Below, in pieces: positions 39,283 to 47,970 of a stretch of 64,000 bases of DNA. Origin of the DNA: Thermoplasmata archaeon (lineage in GTDB: Archaea > Thermoplasmatota > Thermoplasmata > Lutacidiplasmatales > UBA184); the NCBI GenBank assembly GCA_021844945.1, contig JAKBSJ010000001.1, positions 310,001 through 374,000 of the forward strand. The letters are read 5' to 3'. The notes below the pieces were generated by a model. That model had not been told where the DNA came from. It did no database searches and saw only the letters and a program-made list of their open reading frames with translations. The position numbers and the translations under genes were made by a program. The stretch's first letter is position 1. Each line of letters starts with the position of its first letter.

Positions 39283-40418
39283 GCGTCCGGATCGCGGGTA
39301 TCGGCATCGGTCGGTTCGGCCGTCGGACCGAGTCCGGTGTGGAGCTCGCGACGGACGCCGGGTTGCGCGCGATGGAGGACGTGGGGCGCAAACCGATCGA
39401 TCTGCTCGTCGTCGGAAACATGCTCGGGGAGGTTCTCGAGGAACGGGCGAGCCCCGTTCCCCGCCTCGCGTCCCGCCTGGGTCTGGAGACGGCCGCCGGC
39501 CTGAGAGTCGAGGCCGCTTCTGCGACCGGTGCAGCGGCCTTTCACGCGGGCGCCGCCGCGGTCGCCTCGGGGCGATCCGATCGCGCCATGGTGGTCGCCT
39601 ACGAGAAAATGACCGGTGCGCCGAGCCCTATCGTCGCACGAGCCCTCAGTCGCGCCCTCGCGCCCGAAGAGGTCGCTGTCGGCGGGACGATGCCGGCACT
39701 TTCGGCGATTATCGCCCAGCGATACGTGTCGCACTACCATGTCCCACTTTCGGCATTCGATCGCGTGAGCGTTCACATGCGCGCTCGGGCCGCGCTCAAC
39801 GCCGCCGCCCAGTTCACGAAGCCGGTCACGGAGGAAGAAGTGGCTCGAAGTCGGATCATTGCCTCCCCGCTCCGCCTGCTGCACTGCGCGGCGATCAGCG
39901 ACGGGGCCGTAGCGCTCGTCCTCGAACGCGGCGACGACGGCGCCGTCGTTCGCGGGATGGGCCAGGGGCTCGATGCGTTTCGAGTCGTGGACCGCCCGTC
40001 CCTCACTCGCTTCGTCGCAACGCGGATCGCCGCGAGGCGAGCCTACGAAATGGCGCACGTAACCCCGAAGGAGCTGGATGTCGCCGAGATTCACGATGCC
40101 TTCGCTCCGTTCGCGCTGATCGACGTGGAGGACCTCGGTCTGGCGGACGAGGGGACCGCGGCGGAGTGGTTTGACGAAGGAAAGGGAACTCGGAACGGCC
40201 CGACTTCCATCAACCCTTCGGGAGGAGTACTCGGTCGGGGCCACCCGGTGGGAGCCTCGGGACTCGTGGAGATCGCCGAGGTGGCGTCCCAGATCCGTCG
40301 CGAGGCGGGATCGCACCAGCTGGACCGACCGGTCCGGCTGGGCCTCGCGCAGTCGATCGGGGGACTCGCCTCCCACAACTTCGTTACGATCCTCGGGCAA
40401 GGGAGCGCGCCGGCATGA
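39279..40418 (+). CDS. Thiolase-family protein (archaeal acetyl-CoA acetyltransferase type) lacking the nucleophilic Cys
   Basis: The 379-aa protein follows the archaeal thiolase pattern: an N-terminal GIGIGRFGRR, an EIHDAFAPFALIDVEDLGL segment, and the C-terminal NPSGGVLGRGHPVGASG with the catalytic His. At the place of the acyl-accepting Cys (normally ACASG) it reads AASATG, so Ser81 replaces Cys. With the DUF35 gene overlapping downstream it matches the thiolase-DUF35 pair that works with HMG-CoA synthase in archaeal mevalonate synthesis. HMG-CoA synthase itself is not here. Activity is doubtful as written. Confidence 0.85.
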   Translation: MSVRIAGIGIGRFGRRTESGVELATDAGLRAMEDVGRKPIDLLVVGNMLGEVLEERASPVPRLASRLGLETAAGLRVEAASATGAAAFHAGAAAVASGRSDRAMVVAYEKMTGAPSPIVARALSRALAPEEVAVGGTMPALSAIIAQRYVSHYHVPLSAFDRVSVHMRARAALNAAAQFTKPVTEEEVARSRIIASPLRLLHCAAISDGAVALVLERGDDGAVVRGMGQGLDAFRVVDRPSLTRFVATRIAARRAYEMAHVTPKELDVAEIHDAFAPFALIDVEDLGLADEGTAAEWFDEGKGTRNGPTSINPSGGVLGRGHPVGASGLVEIAEVASQIRREAGSHQLDRPVRLGLAQSIGGLASHNFVTILGQGSAPA

Positions 40419-40747
40419 GCGCCCCCCCGCTCGTCCTCAGTCGATGCGAGGGATGCGAGCTGCTCTACCTCCCTACGCCGGGCCCGTGCCCCCGCTGCGC
40501 CTCGCGTCGTGCGACCCCGGTAGAGGTCCCTCCGACCGGCATCGTCCTCGCGGCGACCGAGGTGGAGAGCCCGGCGGAGGGCTGGCCCTCGCCGCACCGT
40601 TTGGCCCTCGTTGAAGTGGAAGACTCGGTACGGCTCCTCGCGATCGTGGAAGGCCCGTTGCCCGCGGCCGGCGACGCCGTAGAGGTGCGCCGGGAAGGCG
40701 AGGCCTACCACGTTCAGCGCCTCCGACTCGATCCACGGAAGGAATAG
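40415..40747 (+). CDS. DUF35 zinc-ribbon/OB-fold protein, thiolase partner
   Basis: The 110-aa protein has a rubredoxin-like zinc ribbon (CEGCELLYLPTPGPCPRCAS, residues ~11-30) and an OB-fold (VPPTGIVLAATEVE, ALVEVEDSVRLLAIVEG and GDAVEVRREGEAY). DUF35 proteins bridge thiolase and HMG-CoA synthase and bind CoA. It overlaps the thiolase gene by four bases (ATGA) and abuts the convergent tRNA-Ser(GCT) gene. Confidence 0.88.
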   Translation: MSAPPLVLSRCEGCELLYLPTPGPCPRCASRRATPVEVPPTGIVLAATEVESPAEGWPSPHRLALVEVEDSVRLLAIVEGPLPAAGDAVEVRREGEAYHVQRLRLDPRKE

Positions 40748-40862
40748 CGCGGGGAGGGGGAGTTTCCGGGAGCCGGCGCAGACCGTCTCCCCTTTGAACC
40801 CCCGAGGTGAAATCACCACTGGATTAGCAATCCAGCGCCTTACCGGGCTGGGCCATCCCCGC
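40748..40862 (-). tRNA. tRNA-Ser(GCT) with a 31-nt intron in the T-loop
   Basis: The 5' end is at 40862. The acceptor is GCGGGGA/TCCCCGC, the anticodon arm is CTGGA, loop TTGCTAA, TCCAG (anticodon GCT), and a long variable arm is present. The T-stem GGGGG is followed by TTCAAA, 31 extra bases (40762-40792), then T and CCCCC. The discriminator is G at 40748. A TATA-like TCCTTAAGGA lies about 25-30 bp upstream (near 40886-40895). The layout is the same as in tRNA-Ser(CGA). Confidence 0.88.
40762..40792 (-). other. Intron in tRNA-Ser(GCT) between positions 59 and 60
   Basis: Excision restores the TTCAAAT loop. The bulge-helix-bulge is as in the other Ser gene: bulge AAG, central TTCA with GGAA, bulge ACT, and inner helix GGGAG/CTCCC. 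The intron bodies of the two genes differ, while the splice-site bases are nearly identical. Confidence 0.8.
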
Positions 40863-40997
40863 TCGGCGTGGGGAGGTCGTTCCCTCCTTAAGGATTGGCG
40901 AGCCCCGAGGGCTCCGCACGGATCGGAACGCCCGGGTCGGTGATCCCGCGGCGTTCCCGTTATGTAGCCCGGTCCCGCTCGGCGACCGGGAGAGTCC

Positions 40998-41963
40998 ATG
41001 CGGGTCGCGAAAGCGGGGGTCGTCGGGGCCGGAACGATGGGAGCGGCGATCGCGGAGGTGCTCGCCTACAACGGGATCGAAGTGATCCTGAAGGATATCG
41101 ATGCGAAGCTGGTGGAGAAAGGACTGGACCGGGTGCGCTCCATCCTCGACGAGCTCGTGGCGTTCCACGAAGGACGCGCCGACAAGGAACTCGCGCGCAT
41201 CGCGGAGCTCGGTATCGAGCTGAGCCCCGCTCAGGTCACGGCCGTGCGTCAGAAGCTCGCCCCCAAGGTCACGCGCGCTCGCGCCGACCAGATCCGGGCC
41301 CGGGTACATGGTACGACGGAATACGCATCGTTCCGCGACGTAGACTTCGCCGTGGAGGCTGTCTTCGAGCGGCCCGAGGTGAAGCGGCCCGTGCTCGAGG
41401 AGCTCGATCGCGCACTGCCCGAGTTTGCGGTCATCGGATCCAACACATCCTCCCTGTCCGTGACCAAGCTCGCCCGTGGGCTCTCGCACGTCCGCGAAAC
41501 GTTGGTCACGCACTTTTTCAACCCCCCGTATGCTCTGCCGCTCGTCGAGGTCGCGGCGGGAGTGGAGACCCGCGACGAGGTCGTGGGAGAGACGATCGAC
41601 TTCCTCCAAGGATTGAGGAACCATCGCTACCCGCTGGTCCCGATCCGGGTGAAGGAGTCCCCCGCGTTCGTCGTCAACCGGCTGCTCATGCCCGTGCTCA
41701 ACGAGGCGTGCTTCGCCCTCGAGGAAGGCCTCGCCACCTCGCGCGACATCGACCAGGCGATGAAGGCCGGAGCGGGAATGCCCATGGGTCCTTTCGAGCT
41801 CGGGGATATGATCGGGCTCGACGTCGCCCTCGAAGTGGCCGAGACCCTTCAGCACGCCACGGGAGATCCCAAGTACCGGCCGTCGCCGATGCTCCGTCGC
41901 CTGGTGGAGGCGGGACACCTGGGCCGGAAGACCGGCCAAGGGTTCTACGACTACACCGCCTAA
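40998..41963 (+). CDS. 3-hydroxyacyl-CoA dehydrogenase
   Basis: The 321-aa protein has an NAD-binding Rossmann start, [20 protein letters not shown], with acidic D at the end of beta-2. The catalytic region [14 protein letters not shown], then [15 protein letters not shown] (catalytic His), and the C-terminal domain with [20 protein letters not shown] and [10 protein letters not shown] follow. It oxidises 3-hydroxyacyl-CoA in beta-oxidation or related acyl-CoA metabolism. It is a single-function protein without a fused hydratase domain. A likely TATA (TTATGTAG near 40958-40965) lies upstream. Confidence 0.93.
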   Translation: MRVAKAGVVGAGTMGAAIAEVLAYNGIEVILKDIDAKLVEKGLDRVRSILDELVAFHEGRADKELARIAELGIELSPAQVTAVRQKLAPKVTRARADQIRARVHGTTEYASFRDVDFAVEAVFERPEVKRPVLEELDRALPEFAVIGSNTSSLSVTKLARGLSHVRETLVTHFFNPPYALPLVEVAAGVETRDEVVGETIDFLQGLRNHRYPLVPIRVKESPAFVVNRLLMPVLNEACFALEEGLATSRDIDQAMKAGAGMPMGPFELGDMIGLDVALEVAETLQHATGDPKYRPSPMLRRLVEAGHLGRKTGQGFYDYTA

Positions 41964-42011
41964 ATCGCCGATCGACCGCAACGCGTTAAGCAAGACCCGC
42001 CTAGCTCGATC

Positions 42012-42410
42012 ATGAAGTTCCCATCCGTCGAGTGGGCCGACGCGTTGCATACCGCGTTGAACGCGAACCCGGAGTATGCCGAAGCCGCTCGCCAGTGGGA
42101 GGGGGACATCCTCCTCCGAGTGACAGCGGCCTCCCCGGGCGGTCCGGCACCGGGGGTGCGCCTCGAGCTCGAACACGGCTCGTGCCGGGCGGCCACCTTC
42201 GAGGCGGATTCCGCGAACCTCACGAGTGAGTTCGTGTTCGAAGCTTCCGCCGCGAGCTGGGCCAAGCTGATCCGGCGAGAGATCGATCCCGTGGGAGCGA
42301 TCATGAACGGAACGATCCGGGTGAGGGGCAACCTCGCGAAGCTGATGCGCTTCACGCGAGCGGCGAAGGTGCTCGTAGAAACCGCCGGAGCGATTCCCGT
42401 CGATCCGTAG
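42012..42410 (+). CDS. SCP2 sterol-carrier-like lipid-binding protein
   Basis: The 132-aa protein has the SCP2 pattern: an N-terminal helix (EWADALHTALNANPEYAEAA), beta strands with GVRLELEHGSC, and the C-terminal IDPVGAIMNGTIRVRGNLAKLMRF-type segment with the conserved 'G.i...Gd..kl' core. SCP2 proteins bind acyl chains or acyl-CoA. It lies 48 bp after the 3-hydroxyacyl-CoA dehydrogenase gene on the same strand, consistent with a lipid role. Confidence 0.85.
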   Translation: MKFPSVEWADALHTALNANPEYAEAARQWEGDILLRVTAASPGGPAPGVRLELEHGSCRAATFEADSANLTSEFVFEASAASWAKLIRREIDPVGAIMNGTIRVRGNLAKLMRFTRAAKVLVETAGAIPVDP

Positions 42411-42414
42411 CGGA

Positions 42415-43422
42415 TTAGCCTGCGGGCGTCGGCGCCTTTGCGGGTCCCGTGGTCGTAGCAGGGGCGGGCGGCGGCGCGCTGCGAAGCGTGGGGGCGGGCG
42501 GCCGGGGGGGAGGCGCCATCAGCACCCGTTTCAGGAACGCCACGATCTGGGACCACGCCGCTTCCGCGATCGGGAGGTCGTACGTCGACAGGTCGCGGGA
42601 GAGAAAGTCGTGGCGGGCCCCGGGAAACTTCGCGACTTCGAAGTACGCTTTGGACCCGGCGAGGCCGGAGGTGAGCTGCGTGAGCGCCTTCTGCGAGACC
42701 GGATCGGCCGGCGCGTCGACGAAGAGGATCGGAGCCGTGACGAGGGTCGAGAGACCGGCCGGCCGAGTGGGTGCCGGATATGCGAGGACAGTGGCTCCGA
42801 GCTGGACATCCTGGGCCGCGACCGCGAGGGCCAAGCTGGCCCCGTACGATGTTCCGAACACCGCGGACTTGGCCGGGTCGACCATTTCGCGCGCGCGCAG
42901 GTAGTCCAAGGCGTTCTGGTGCAAGCGGACCAGGCGTGCGACCGGCTTCGACGAAATATCGACCCCTCCTCGCAAGTGGGCGCCGGCCCGGATGGTCAGA
43001 TGTTCTCGCATCCCGATCTTCGCGGTCTTGCCGATGTCCGGAACGAGCACTTCGAATCCCTCCCGGGCGAACCGGATCGCCGCGTCCAGAAGGGTCGTCG
43101 TGATCCCATAGACATCGGGCACCACGAGCACGATCGGGTGACGGGCGGTCTTGGTCGGGACAAGGCGGATCGCGGGCGCGCGGCGATCGGGCGTTTCGTC
43201 CGTCTCGAACCAGATCCGCTCGCTCCGGTAGAGCGGCAACGGAGCGCCGGGGGTCTTCTCGCTCCGGATCCAGGTCTTGTTGAGGAAGTCGATCACGCAG
43301 AGCTTGTAGCGTTCCTTGGAGAGGACGATCACCGCCTGGCGCGTTCCGCAGATGTCGCAGACCCCGATGACCCCGCTCCCGAACTCGGGCGGCAGGTCCA
43401 TCATCTTGTCGTCGTCGCGCAT
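42415..43422 (-). CDS. Alpha/beta hydrolase of the dienelactone-hydrolase type with N-terminal zinc-finger-like cysteines
   Basis: The 335-aa protein has CDICGTRQAVIVLS and a third Cys (YKLCVIDF) in the first 45 residues. A DLH-like fold follows: HPIVLVVPDVYGITTTLLDAA, the nucleophile elbow FGTSYGASLALAVA with Ser (classical DLH uses Cys), PILFVDAPADPVS with the acid, and GARHDFLS with His. A Pro/Ala-rich tail ends it. It hydrolyses an unknown ester or lactone. It lies beside the PIN and acyl-CoA synthetase genes on the same strand. Confidence 0.75.
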   Translation of the reverse strand: MRDDDKMMDLPPEFGSGVIGVCDICGTRQAVIVLSKERYKLCVIDFLNKTWIRSEKTPGAPLPLYRSERIWFETDETPDRRAPAIRLVPTKTARHPIVLVVPDVYGITTTLLDAAIRFAREGFEVLVPDIGKTAKIGMREHLTIRAGAHLRGGVDISSKPVARLVRLHQNALDYLRAREMVDPAKSAVFGTSYGASLALAVAAQDVQLGATVLAYPAPTRPAGLSTLVTAPILFVDAPADPVSQKALTQLTSGLAGSKAYFEVAKFPGARHDFLSRDLSTYDLPIAEAAWSQIVAFLKRVLMAPPPRPPAPTLRSAPPPAPATTTGPAKAPTPAG

Positions 43423-43430
43423 CCGATCCT

Positions 43431-43871
43431 CTAGGAGGGCCGACGTACGAGCCGCGTACGCTTGATAATGATTCCCGGGCGCCCTCGCCCGGGACCCAAC
43501 CGGAGCAACCCGGCCCGTCGCGTAAGATGGGAGCGGTCTCGCGGCGTCAACACGTCAACCCCCGACTCGCGAGCGCGCTGCGCGAGAGCGCGATCGGCGG
43601 TGACGAGGACGGCTCCACAACGGCGAGCGCAGTCGAGGATCGCGCTGTCGCCTTCTCCGTAGCACGGCACGGTAGGGTAACGCCGACCCAACGTGCGCGC
43701 GATGCGCGCATACGGTACGGAGCCTTCGGCGAGATGATCGAGCTCTCGCCGAACGACCGTAGGAACCGCGAGCGTAGTGCCGTCGGCCCAATGGGCGACC
43801 TCCTCGCCCAGCCGGGAGCCGCCACGCGCGACCCACAGCAGGATGTTCGTGTCGAGGAGCGCGAACCGCAC
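43431..43871 (-). CDS. PIN-domain RNase-like protein
   Basis: From GTG 43871 the ~146-aa product starts RFALLDTNILLWVARGG (first catalytic Asp). It has VVRRELDHLAEG (Glu), GEGDSAILDCARRCGAVLVTADRAL (two Asp) and a basic C-terminal tail (about 35 aa). This matches single-domain archaeal PIN proteins of the Fcf1/VapC9 type involved in rRNA processing or RNA decay. No antitoxin gene is adjacent, so a toxin role is less likely. The longer frame to 43994 overlaps the acyl-CoA synthetase. Confidence 0.82.
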   Translation of the reverse strand: MRFALLDTNILLWVARGGSRLGEEVAHWADGTTLAVPTVVRRELDHLAEGSVPYARIARTLGRRYPTVPCYGEGDSAILDCARRCGAVLVTADRALAQRARESGVDVLTPRDRSHLTRRAGLLRLGPGRGRPGIIIKRTRLVRRPS

Positions 43872-43881
43872 GGACCGCGGG

Positions 43882-45486
43882 TTACGCGCGCCGGAGGACG
43901 ACGCCGAGGACTTCCCGGTCGTACTCGTTCCCTCCCCGACGACCGCGCAGGAGGAACCGTTGCGCTTTCTGGTTCGCCGTCTTCGGTATCTCACCGATGA
44001 ACTCGATGTACTTCGGGACCATGAAGAACGGAAGGCGCTCGGCGCAGAACTCGAAAAGCTCCTTCGGCGGCACCTCTGCGCCGGGCCGAAGCTGCACGAA
44101 GGCTTTCACATCTTCTTCCCCAAGGGGAGACGGCACGCCGACGACGACGGTCTCGAAGACTGCGGGGTGCTGGTTCAGGACGGATTCCACGTCGTACGGC
44201 GCGAGGTTCTCGCCCCGCCGCCGGATCACGTCCTTCTTGCGATCCACGAAGTAATAGTAGCCGTCGGCATCTCGCGTGACGTAGTCGCCCGTGTGGAACC
44301 AGAGGTTCCGCCACGCATCCACGGTTTGCTCGGCCTTGTTCAGGTACCCGGAGAACATCGAGAACGGCACCGAAGGCCGGACGACGAGTTCCCCGCGTTC
44401 GCCGTCCGCCACCGGCCGATCCTCGTCGTCGACCACCGCTGCCTCAACAAACCCGAGGGGTGTCCCCACGGAGCCCATCCGTATCGCTTCGGGTGGGTTC
44501 ATCAACGTCGTGCAGCCGCACTCGGTCATTCCGTAGAGCTCGATGATCGACACGCCGAAGCGTCGCTCGAACTTTGGCCAGATCTCCCGAGCGGCCCCCG
44601 CGGTCAGCGCCGTTCGCACCGGGTGCGTTTGATCCGTCGACCGGGTCGGTTGTTTATACAGAACGTTGATCATCGAGATCAGCAAGCTCACGTGGCTCGC
44701 CCCGTAACGAGTTGCAGACTCCCAGAACCCGGACGCGGAGAACCGCTCGTCGAACGCCGCCGTCAGATCGTTCAGGAACGCCGCCAGCGCGGTCATCTCC
44801 TGGGCGTTGCAGTGGAAGAGGGGAAGGGCCGAGAACAGGACGCTCTCGGACGTCAATCGGCTACGCCGTCCGAGTTCCACCGCCGTGCGGACGTACTGCT
44901 CGTGCGGGATGATCGCCCCTTTGGGCGGCCCCGTGGTCCCGCTCGTGTACATAATCGCCGCCGGGTCCCAGGGGCGGCGGGCGACTCGAGGCAGCTCGGC
45001 GCCGGACTCGCTCAATTCCGCGAACGGTGTGGCCCCCGAGGACCGGGTCGCGCCGGAGCCGGATGGGTCCGCCACCCACACGCGAGGGATGCCGAGGGCG
45101 GGGCGAACCTCCTCGAACTGAGGCCACAGGCGTGCGTCGATGACGAGCCCTTTCGGCGCTGCGTCGGCGAGCTCGTAGCGGAGGATCTCCCCCTTGAGGG
45201 CAGTGTTCAGCGGCACGAGCACGCTTCCGCGGTGGGCCAGGCCGAACCACGTTACGACGAACTCTGGGGTGTTGAACAGCAGGGTGGCCACCCGGTCGTC
45301 CTCACGGATCCCAGCGCGGTCGAGCCCGTGGGCTACGCGGGCGGCCTCCTGGGCGACCTCGACGTAGGAGAGGGATCGCTGGGAGAACCTGAATGCCGTA
45401 CGCTCCCCATTCTTCTGAGCTTTCGCTTCTACGAGACGGGCGAGGTCGTGGTAGTCCTCGGTCGGGTCGAGCACGACTGCGCGCAC
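43882..45486 (-). CDS. AMP-forming acyl-CoA synthetase
   Basis: The 534-aa ANL-superfamily protein has MYTSGTTGPPKGAIIPH (P-loop-like motif, ~175), LFHCNAQEM, ELYGMTECGCTTLMNP, LWFHTGDYVTRDADGYYYFVD, and the C-terminal core DVIRRRGENLAPYDVE plus catalytic Lys region PKTANQKAQRFLL. It activates a carboxylic acid to its CoA thioester; the sequence resembles the CaiC/medium-chain group. The start is GTG 45486. It fits with the thiolase, dehydrogenase and SCP2 genes nearby. Confidence 0.9.
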   Translation of the reverse strand: MRAVVLDPTEDYHDLARLVEAKAQKNGERTAFRFSQRSLSYVEVAQEAARVAHGLDRAGIREDDRVATLLFNTPEFVVTWFGLAHRGSVLVPLNTALKGEILRYELADAAPKGLVIDARLWPQFEEVRPALGIPRVWVADPSGSGATRSSGATPFAELSESGAELPRVARRPWDPAAIMYTSGTTGPPKGAIIPHEQYVRTAVELGRRSRLTSESVLFSALPLFHCNAQEMTALAAFLNDLTAAFDERFSASGFWESATRYGASHVSLLISMINVLYKQPTRSTDQTHPVRTALTAGAAREIWPKFERRFGVSIIELYGMTECGCTTLMNPPEAIRMGSVGTPLGFVEAAVVDDEDRPVADGERGELVVRPSVPFSMFSGYLNKAEQTVDAWRNLWFHTGDYVTRDADGYYYFVDRKKDVIRRRGENLAPYDVESVLNQHPAVFETVVVGVPSPLGEEDVKAFVQLRPGAEVPPKELFEFCAERLPFFMVPKYIEFIGEIPKTANQKAQRFLLRGRRGGNEYDREVLGVVLRRA

Positions 45487-45548
45487 CCCCGTGAACCGAT
45501 TTTAGGCTATCCGCAAATGCTCGCTTGAACTCGTTTCCCCGAACGCAC

Positions 45549-46052
45549 ATGTATCCGCTCGGCGTTCGCCCGCGTATGATGCGACGATTCGATCCGTTCC
45601 GCGAAGGAGCGCCGATCGTCCCGGAGCTGTCCAGCGGCGCGGTCATCGCGACCGAGGATGGGAAGAAGGTCCTGATGCTGCACGAGATCGCCGAGGATCG
45701 CTGGTGCTTCCCGAAGGGGCACGTCGACCCCGGCGAGTCACTCGAGACCGCCGCTCGGCGCGAGATCCGGGAGGAGACCGGCCTCACCGACGTCCGGCTG
45801 GAGCGGGAGATCGGAGAGATCTCCTATCGGTACTACTCGTCGGAGCGAGGCACGAACATCCTGAAGGTTGCGGTCTACTTCCTGGCGCGATCCGCGGAGA
45901 CGCCCGTCCGCCTCGAACGGATCTTCGACCGGGCGGAGTGGGTCGCGACCGAAGCGGCGAGGGGTCGCCTCGCGTGGGAACGCGATCGAGAGATCATGGA
46001 TGGCGCGCGGCGCCAGCTCCGCAAGCCCCAACCCCCGGTCGAAAGCGCCTAA
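45549..46052 (+). CDS. NUDIX hydrolase
   Basis: The ~167-aa protein contains a perfect Nudix box, [20 protein letters not shown], followed by TGL. It also has the upstream [19 protein letters not shown] and the downstream [22 protein letters not shown], typical of Ap4A/diphosphoinositol-type Nudix enzymes. It probably hydrolyses a nucleoside diphosphate derivative. The start is uncertain (ATG 45549 or 45576). The stop overlaps the hutU stop by four bases (CTAA). Confidence 0.88.
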   Translation: MYPLGVRPRMMRRFDPFREGAPIVPELSSGAVIATEDGKKVLMLHEIAEDRWCFPKGHVDPGESLETAARREIREETGLTDVRLEREIGEISYRYYSSERGTNILKVAVYFLARSAETPVRLERIFDRAEWVATEAARGRLAWERDREIMDGARRQLRKPQPPVESA

Positions 46053-47719
46053 GGGATCCGGAAGCGCGCGCCCTTCGCGAGAGCGATCGACTCCGGGTAG
46101 CCCGCATCGGCATGGCGTGCGACGCCCAATCCGGGGTCGTTGTGCAGCGCTCGACCGATCCGTCGATCCGCCTCGGGAGTGCCGTCCGCGACGATGACAA
46201 GGCCCGCGTGGATCGAGTTCCCGATCCCGACGCCTCCGCCGTGATGAACGCTCACCCACGTCGCGCCGCTCGCAACGTTGAGCAGCGCGTTGAGGATCGG
46301 CCAATCCGCGATGGCATCCGAGCCATCCCGCATCTGTTCCGTTTCGCGGTACGGGCTCGCGACGCTCCCCGAGTCGTGATGGTCCCGACCGATCGCGATC
46401 GGAGCCGTCAGCTCGTGATCGTGAACCATCTGGTTGACCCGGTGACCAAAGCGCTCGCGGTCGCCGTAGCCGAGGTAGCAGATCCGCGCGGGCAGTCCCT
46501 GAAAGTGCACCCGCTCGCCGGCCAGGCGGATCCATCGCAGCAGATGGTCGTCTTCCGTGAACTCGCTTAGGATCATGCGATCGATCCGCCGAATGTCCTC
46601 CGGGTCGCCGCTCAAAGCGACCCAACGGAACGGTCCGCTGCCCCGCGCGAACAAGGGTCGGATGTAGTGCGGGACGTAGCCGGCAATATCGAACGCGTGC
46701 TCTACGCCGGCGTCCCGCGCCTGGGTCCGGAAATTGTTCCCGTAGTCGAACGCCTTGGCTCCTTGGGTTTGCATCGCTAGGATGGCGCGAGCTTCGTCCG
46801 CGATGGAGGCACGAACGTCCCGAAGGTACCCCTCGCGATCTTGCTCGCGCCGCCGCGACGCGGACTCGACCGACTCGCCGCGCGGGATGTACCCATAGAC
46901 AAGGTCGTGAGCCGCCGTCTGATCGCTCACAATGTCGGGCCGGACCCCCCGGCGAACCAATTCGGGATAGACGTCCGACGCGTTCGCGCACAGTCCCACG
47001 CTCAATGCTGTCCGGGATTGAGCGGCGGCCCGGACCCATTCGAGGGCCGTATCGAGATCCGGTGCTTCCCGCTCGAGGAAGCCCCGCTCGAGGCGGCGTG
47101 CGAGCGCGCGCGGGTCCACGTCGACGACCAGGGCTGAGCCTCCCAGCATGGTCACGGCCATCGGTTGGGCGCCCCCCATTTCGCCCAGACCCGAACTGAG
47201 GAACCAGCGACCCGCGAGGTCCGTGGCTCCAAACTCGATACGCGCGAGCGAGGCAAGGGTCTCGTACGTACCCTGGAGGATGCCCTGCGTTCCGATATAG
47301 ATCCAGCTTCCCGCGGTCATCTGGCCGTACATCGTGAGACCCCGCGCCTCCAGGTCCCAGAAGATGTCGTCCGTCGCCCAATGCGGGACGATCATAGCGT
47401 TCGAGATCAGCACGCGCGGGGCGTCGGGATGCGTAGGAAACACCCCGACGGCCTTCCCCGATTGAATCAGGAGAGTCTCGTCCGATCCCAGCGTTCGAAG
47501 TGCCGCGACAATATGATCGTACGCGGTCCAGCTGCGGGCGGCCTTGCCCCGCCCGCCATAGACGATCAGTCGGTCGGGGTCCCGGGCGACCTCGGGATCG
47601 AGGTTGTTCATCAGCAGCCGGAGCGCTGCCTCTTGGGGCCAGCCCCGACAAGAGATCGCCGTGCCGCGGGGCGCGCGGACGGGGCGGGCTACGCTGGAAG
47701 AGTCGACCATCGCCGTCAT
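46049..47719 (-). CDS. hutU: Urocanate hydratase
   Basis: The 556-aa protein is a full-length urocanase. It has [68 protein letters not shown] and the NAD-binding [22 protein letters not shown] region (each part shorter than a full motif). It also has the [13 protein letters not shown] and [17 protein letters not shown] signatures. It converts urocanate to imidazolonepropionate in histidine breakdown. No hutH, hutI or hutG is nearby, so the pathway genes are dispersed. Confidence 0.95.
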   Translation of the reverse strand: MTAMVDSSSVARPVRAPRGTAISCRGWPQEAALRLLMNNLDPEVARDPDRLIVYGGRGKAARSWTAYDHIVAALRTLGSDETLLIQSGKAVGVFPTHPDAPRVLISNAMIVPHWATDDIFWDLEARGLTMYGQMTAGSWIYIGTQGILQGTYETLASLARIEFGATDLAGRWFLSSGLGEMGGAQPMAVTMLGGSALVVDVDPRALARRLERGFLEREAPDLDTALEWVRAAAQSRTALSVGLCANASDVYPELVRRGVRPDIVSDQTAAHDLVYGYIPRGESVESASRRREQDREGYLRDVRASIADEARAILAMQTQGAKAFDYGNNFRTQARDAGVEHAFDIAGYVPHYIRPLFARGSGPFRWVALSGDPEDIRRIDRMILSEFTEDDHLLRWIRLAGERVHFQGLPARICYLGYGDRERFGHRVNQMVHDHELTAPIAIGRDHHDSGSVASPYRETEQMRDGSDAIADWPILNALLNVASGATWVSVHHGGGVGIGNSIHAGLVIVADGTPEADRRIGRALHNDPGLGVARHADAGYPESIALAKGARFRIP

Positions 47720-47847
47720 CGATCGCCGGGAACCTTAGAAGCTTCTCGGACCGGCCGGGTCTCCGTGATGCGCCGTCGTAGGCGCCGGCCGGCCGTACCG
47801 GTGGCCGCGACAGCTTCAAGGTCCGGCGACCGTGAGGGCGCGAGGGC

Positions 47848-47920
47848 GCCGCCGTAGCTCAGTAGGTAGAGCGGCTGATTTGTAATCAGCAGGTCGGGAG
47901 TTCGATCCTCTCCGGCGGCT
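47848..47920 (+). tRNA. tRNA-Thr(TGT)
   Basis: A 73-nt uninterrupted cloverleaf: acceptor GCCGCCG/CGGCGGC, D-arm with AGTAGGTA, anticodon stem CTGAT/ATCAG with loop TTTGTAA (anticodon TGT), and T-arm GGGAG-TTCGATC-CTCTC. The discriminator is T at 47920. No intron and no encoded CCA. Confidence 0.95.
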
Positions 47921-47970
47921 CGACGAACGGACGAACCTATCTGCGCTCCCGCCGTCCCGTGCCCGCGACC

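Noticed and set aside
43431-43871. Toxin-antitoxin system at the PIN gene
   Set aside because: No small antitoxin ORF adjoins it; the neighbours are metabolic genes, and the form resembles housekeeping archaeal PIN proteins.
43777-45528. A 583-codon open frame antisense to the acyl-CoA synthetase
   Set aside because: Arg/His-rich translation without domains; the opposite strand carries the full ANL enzyme.
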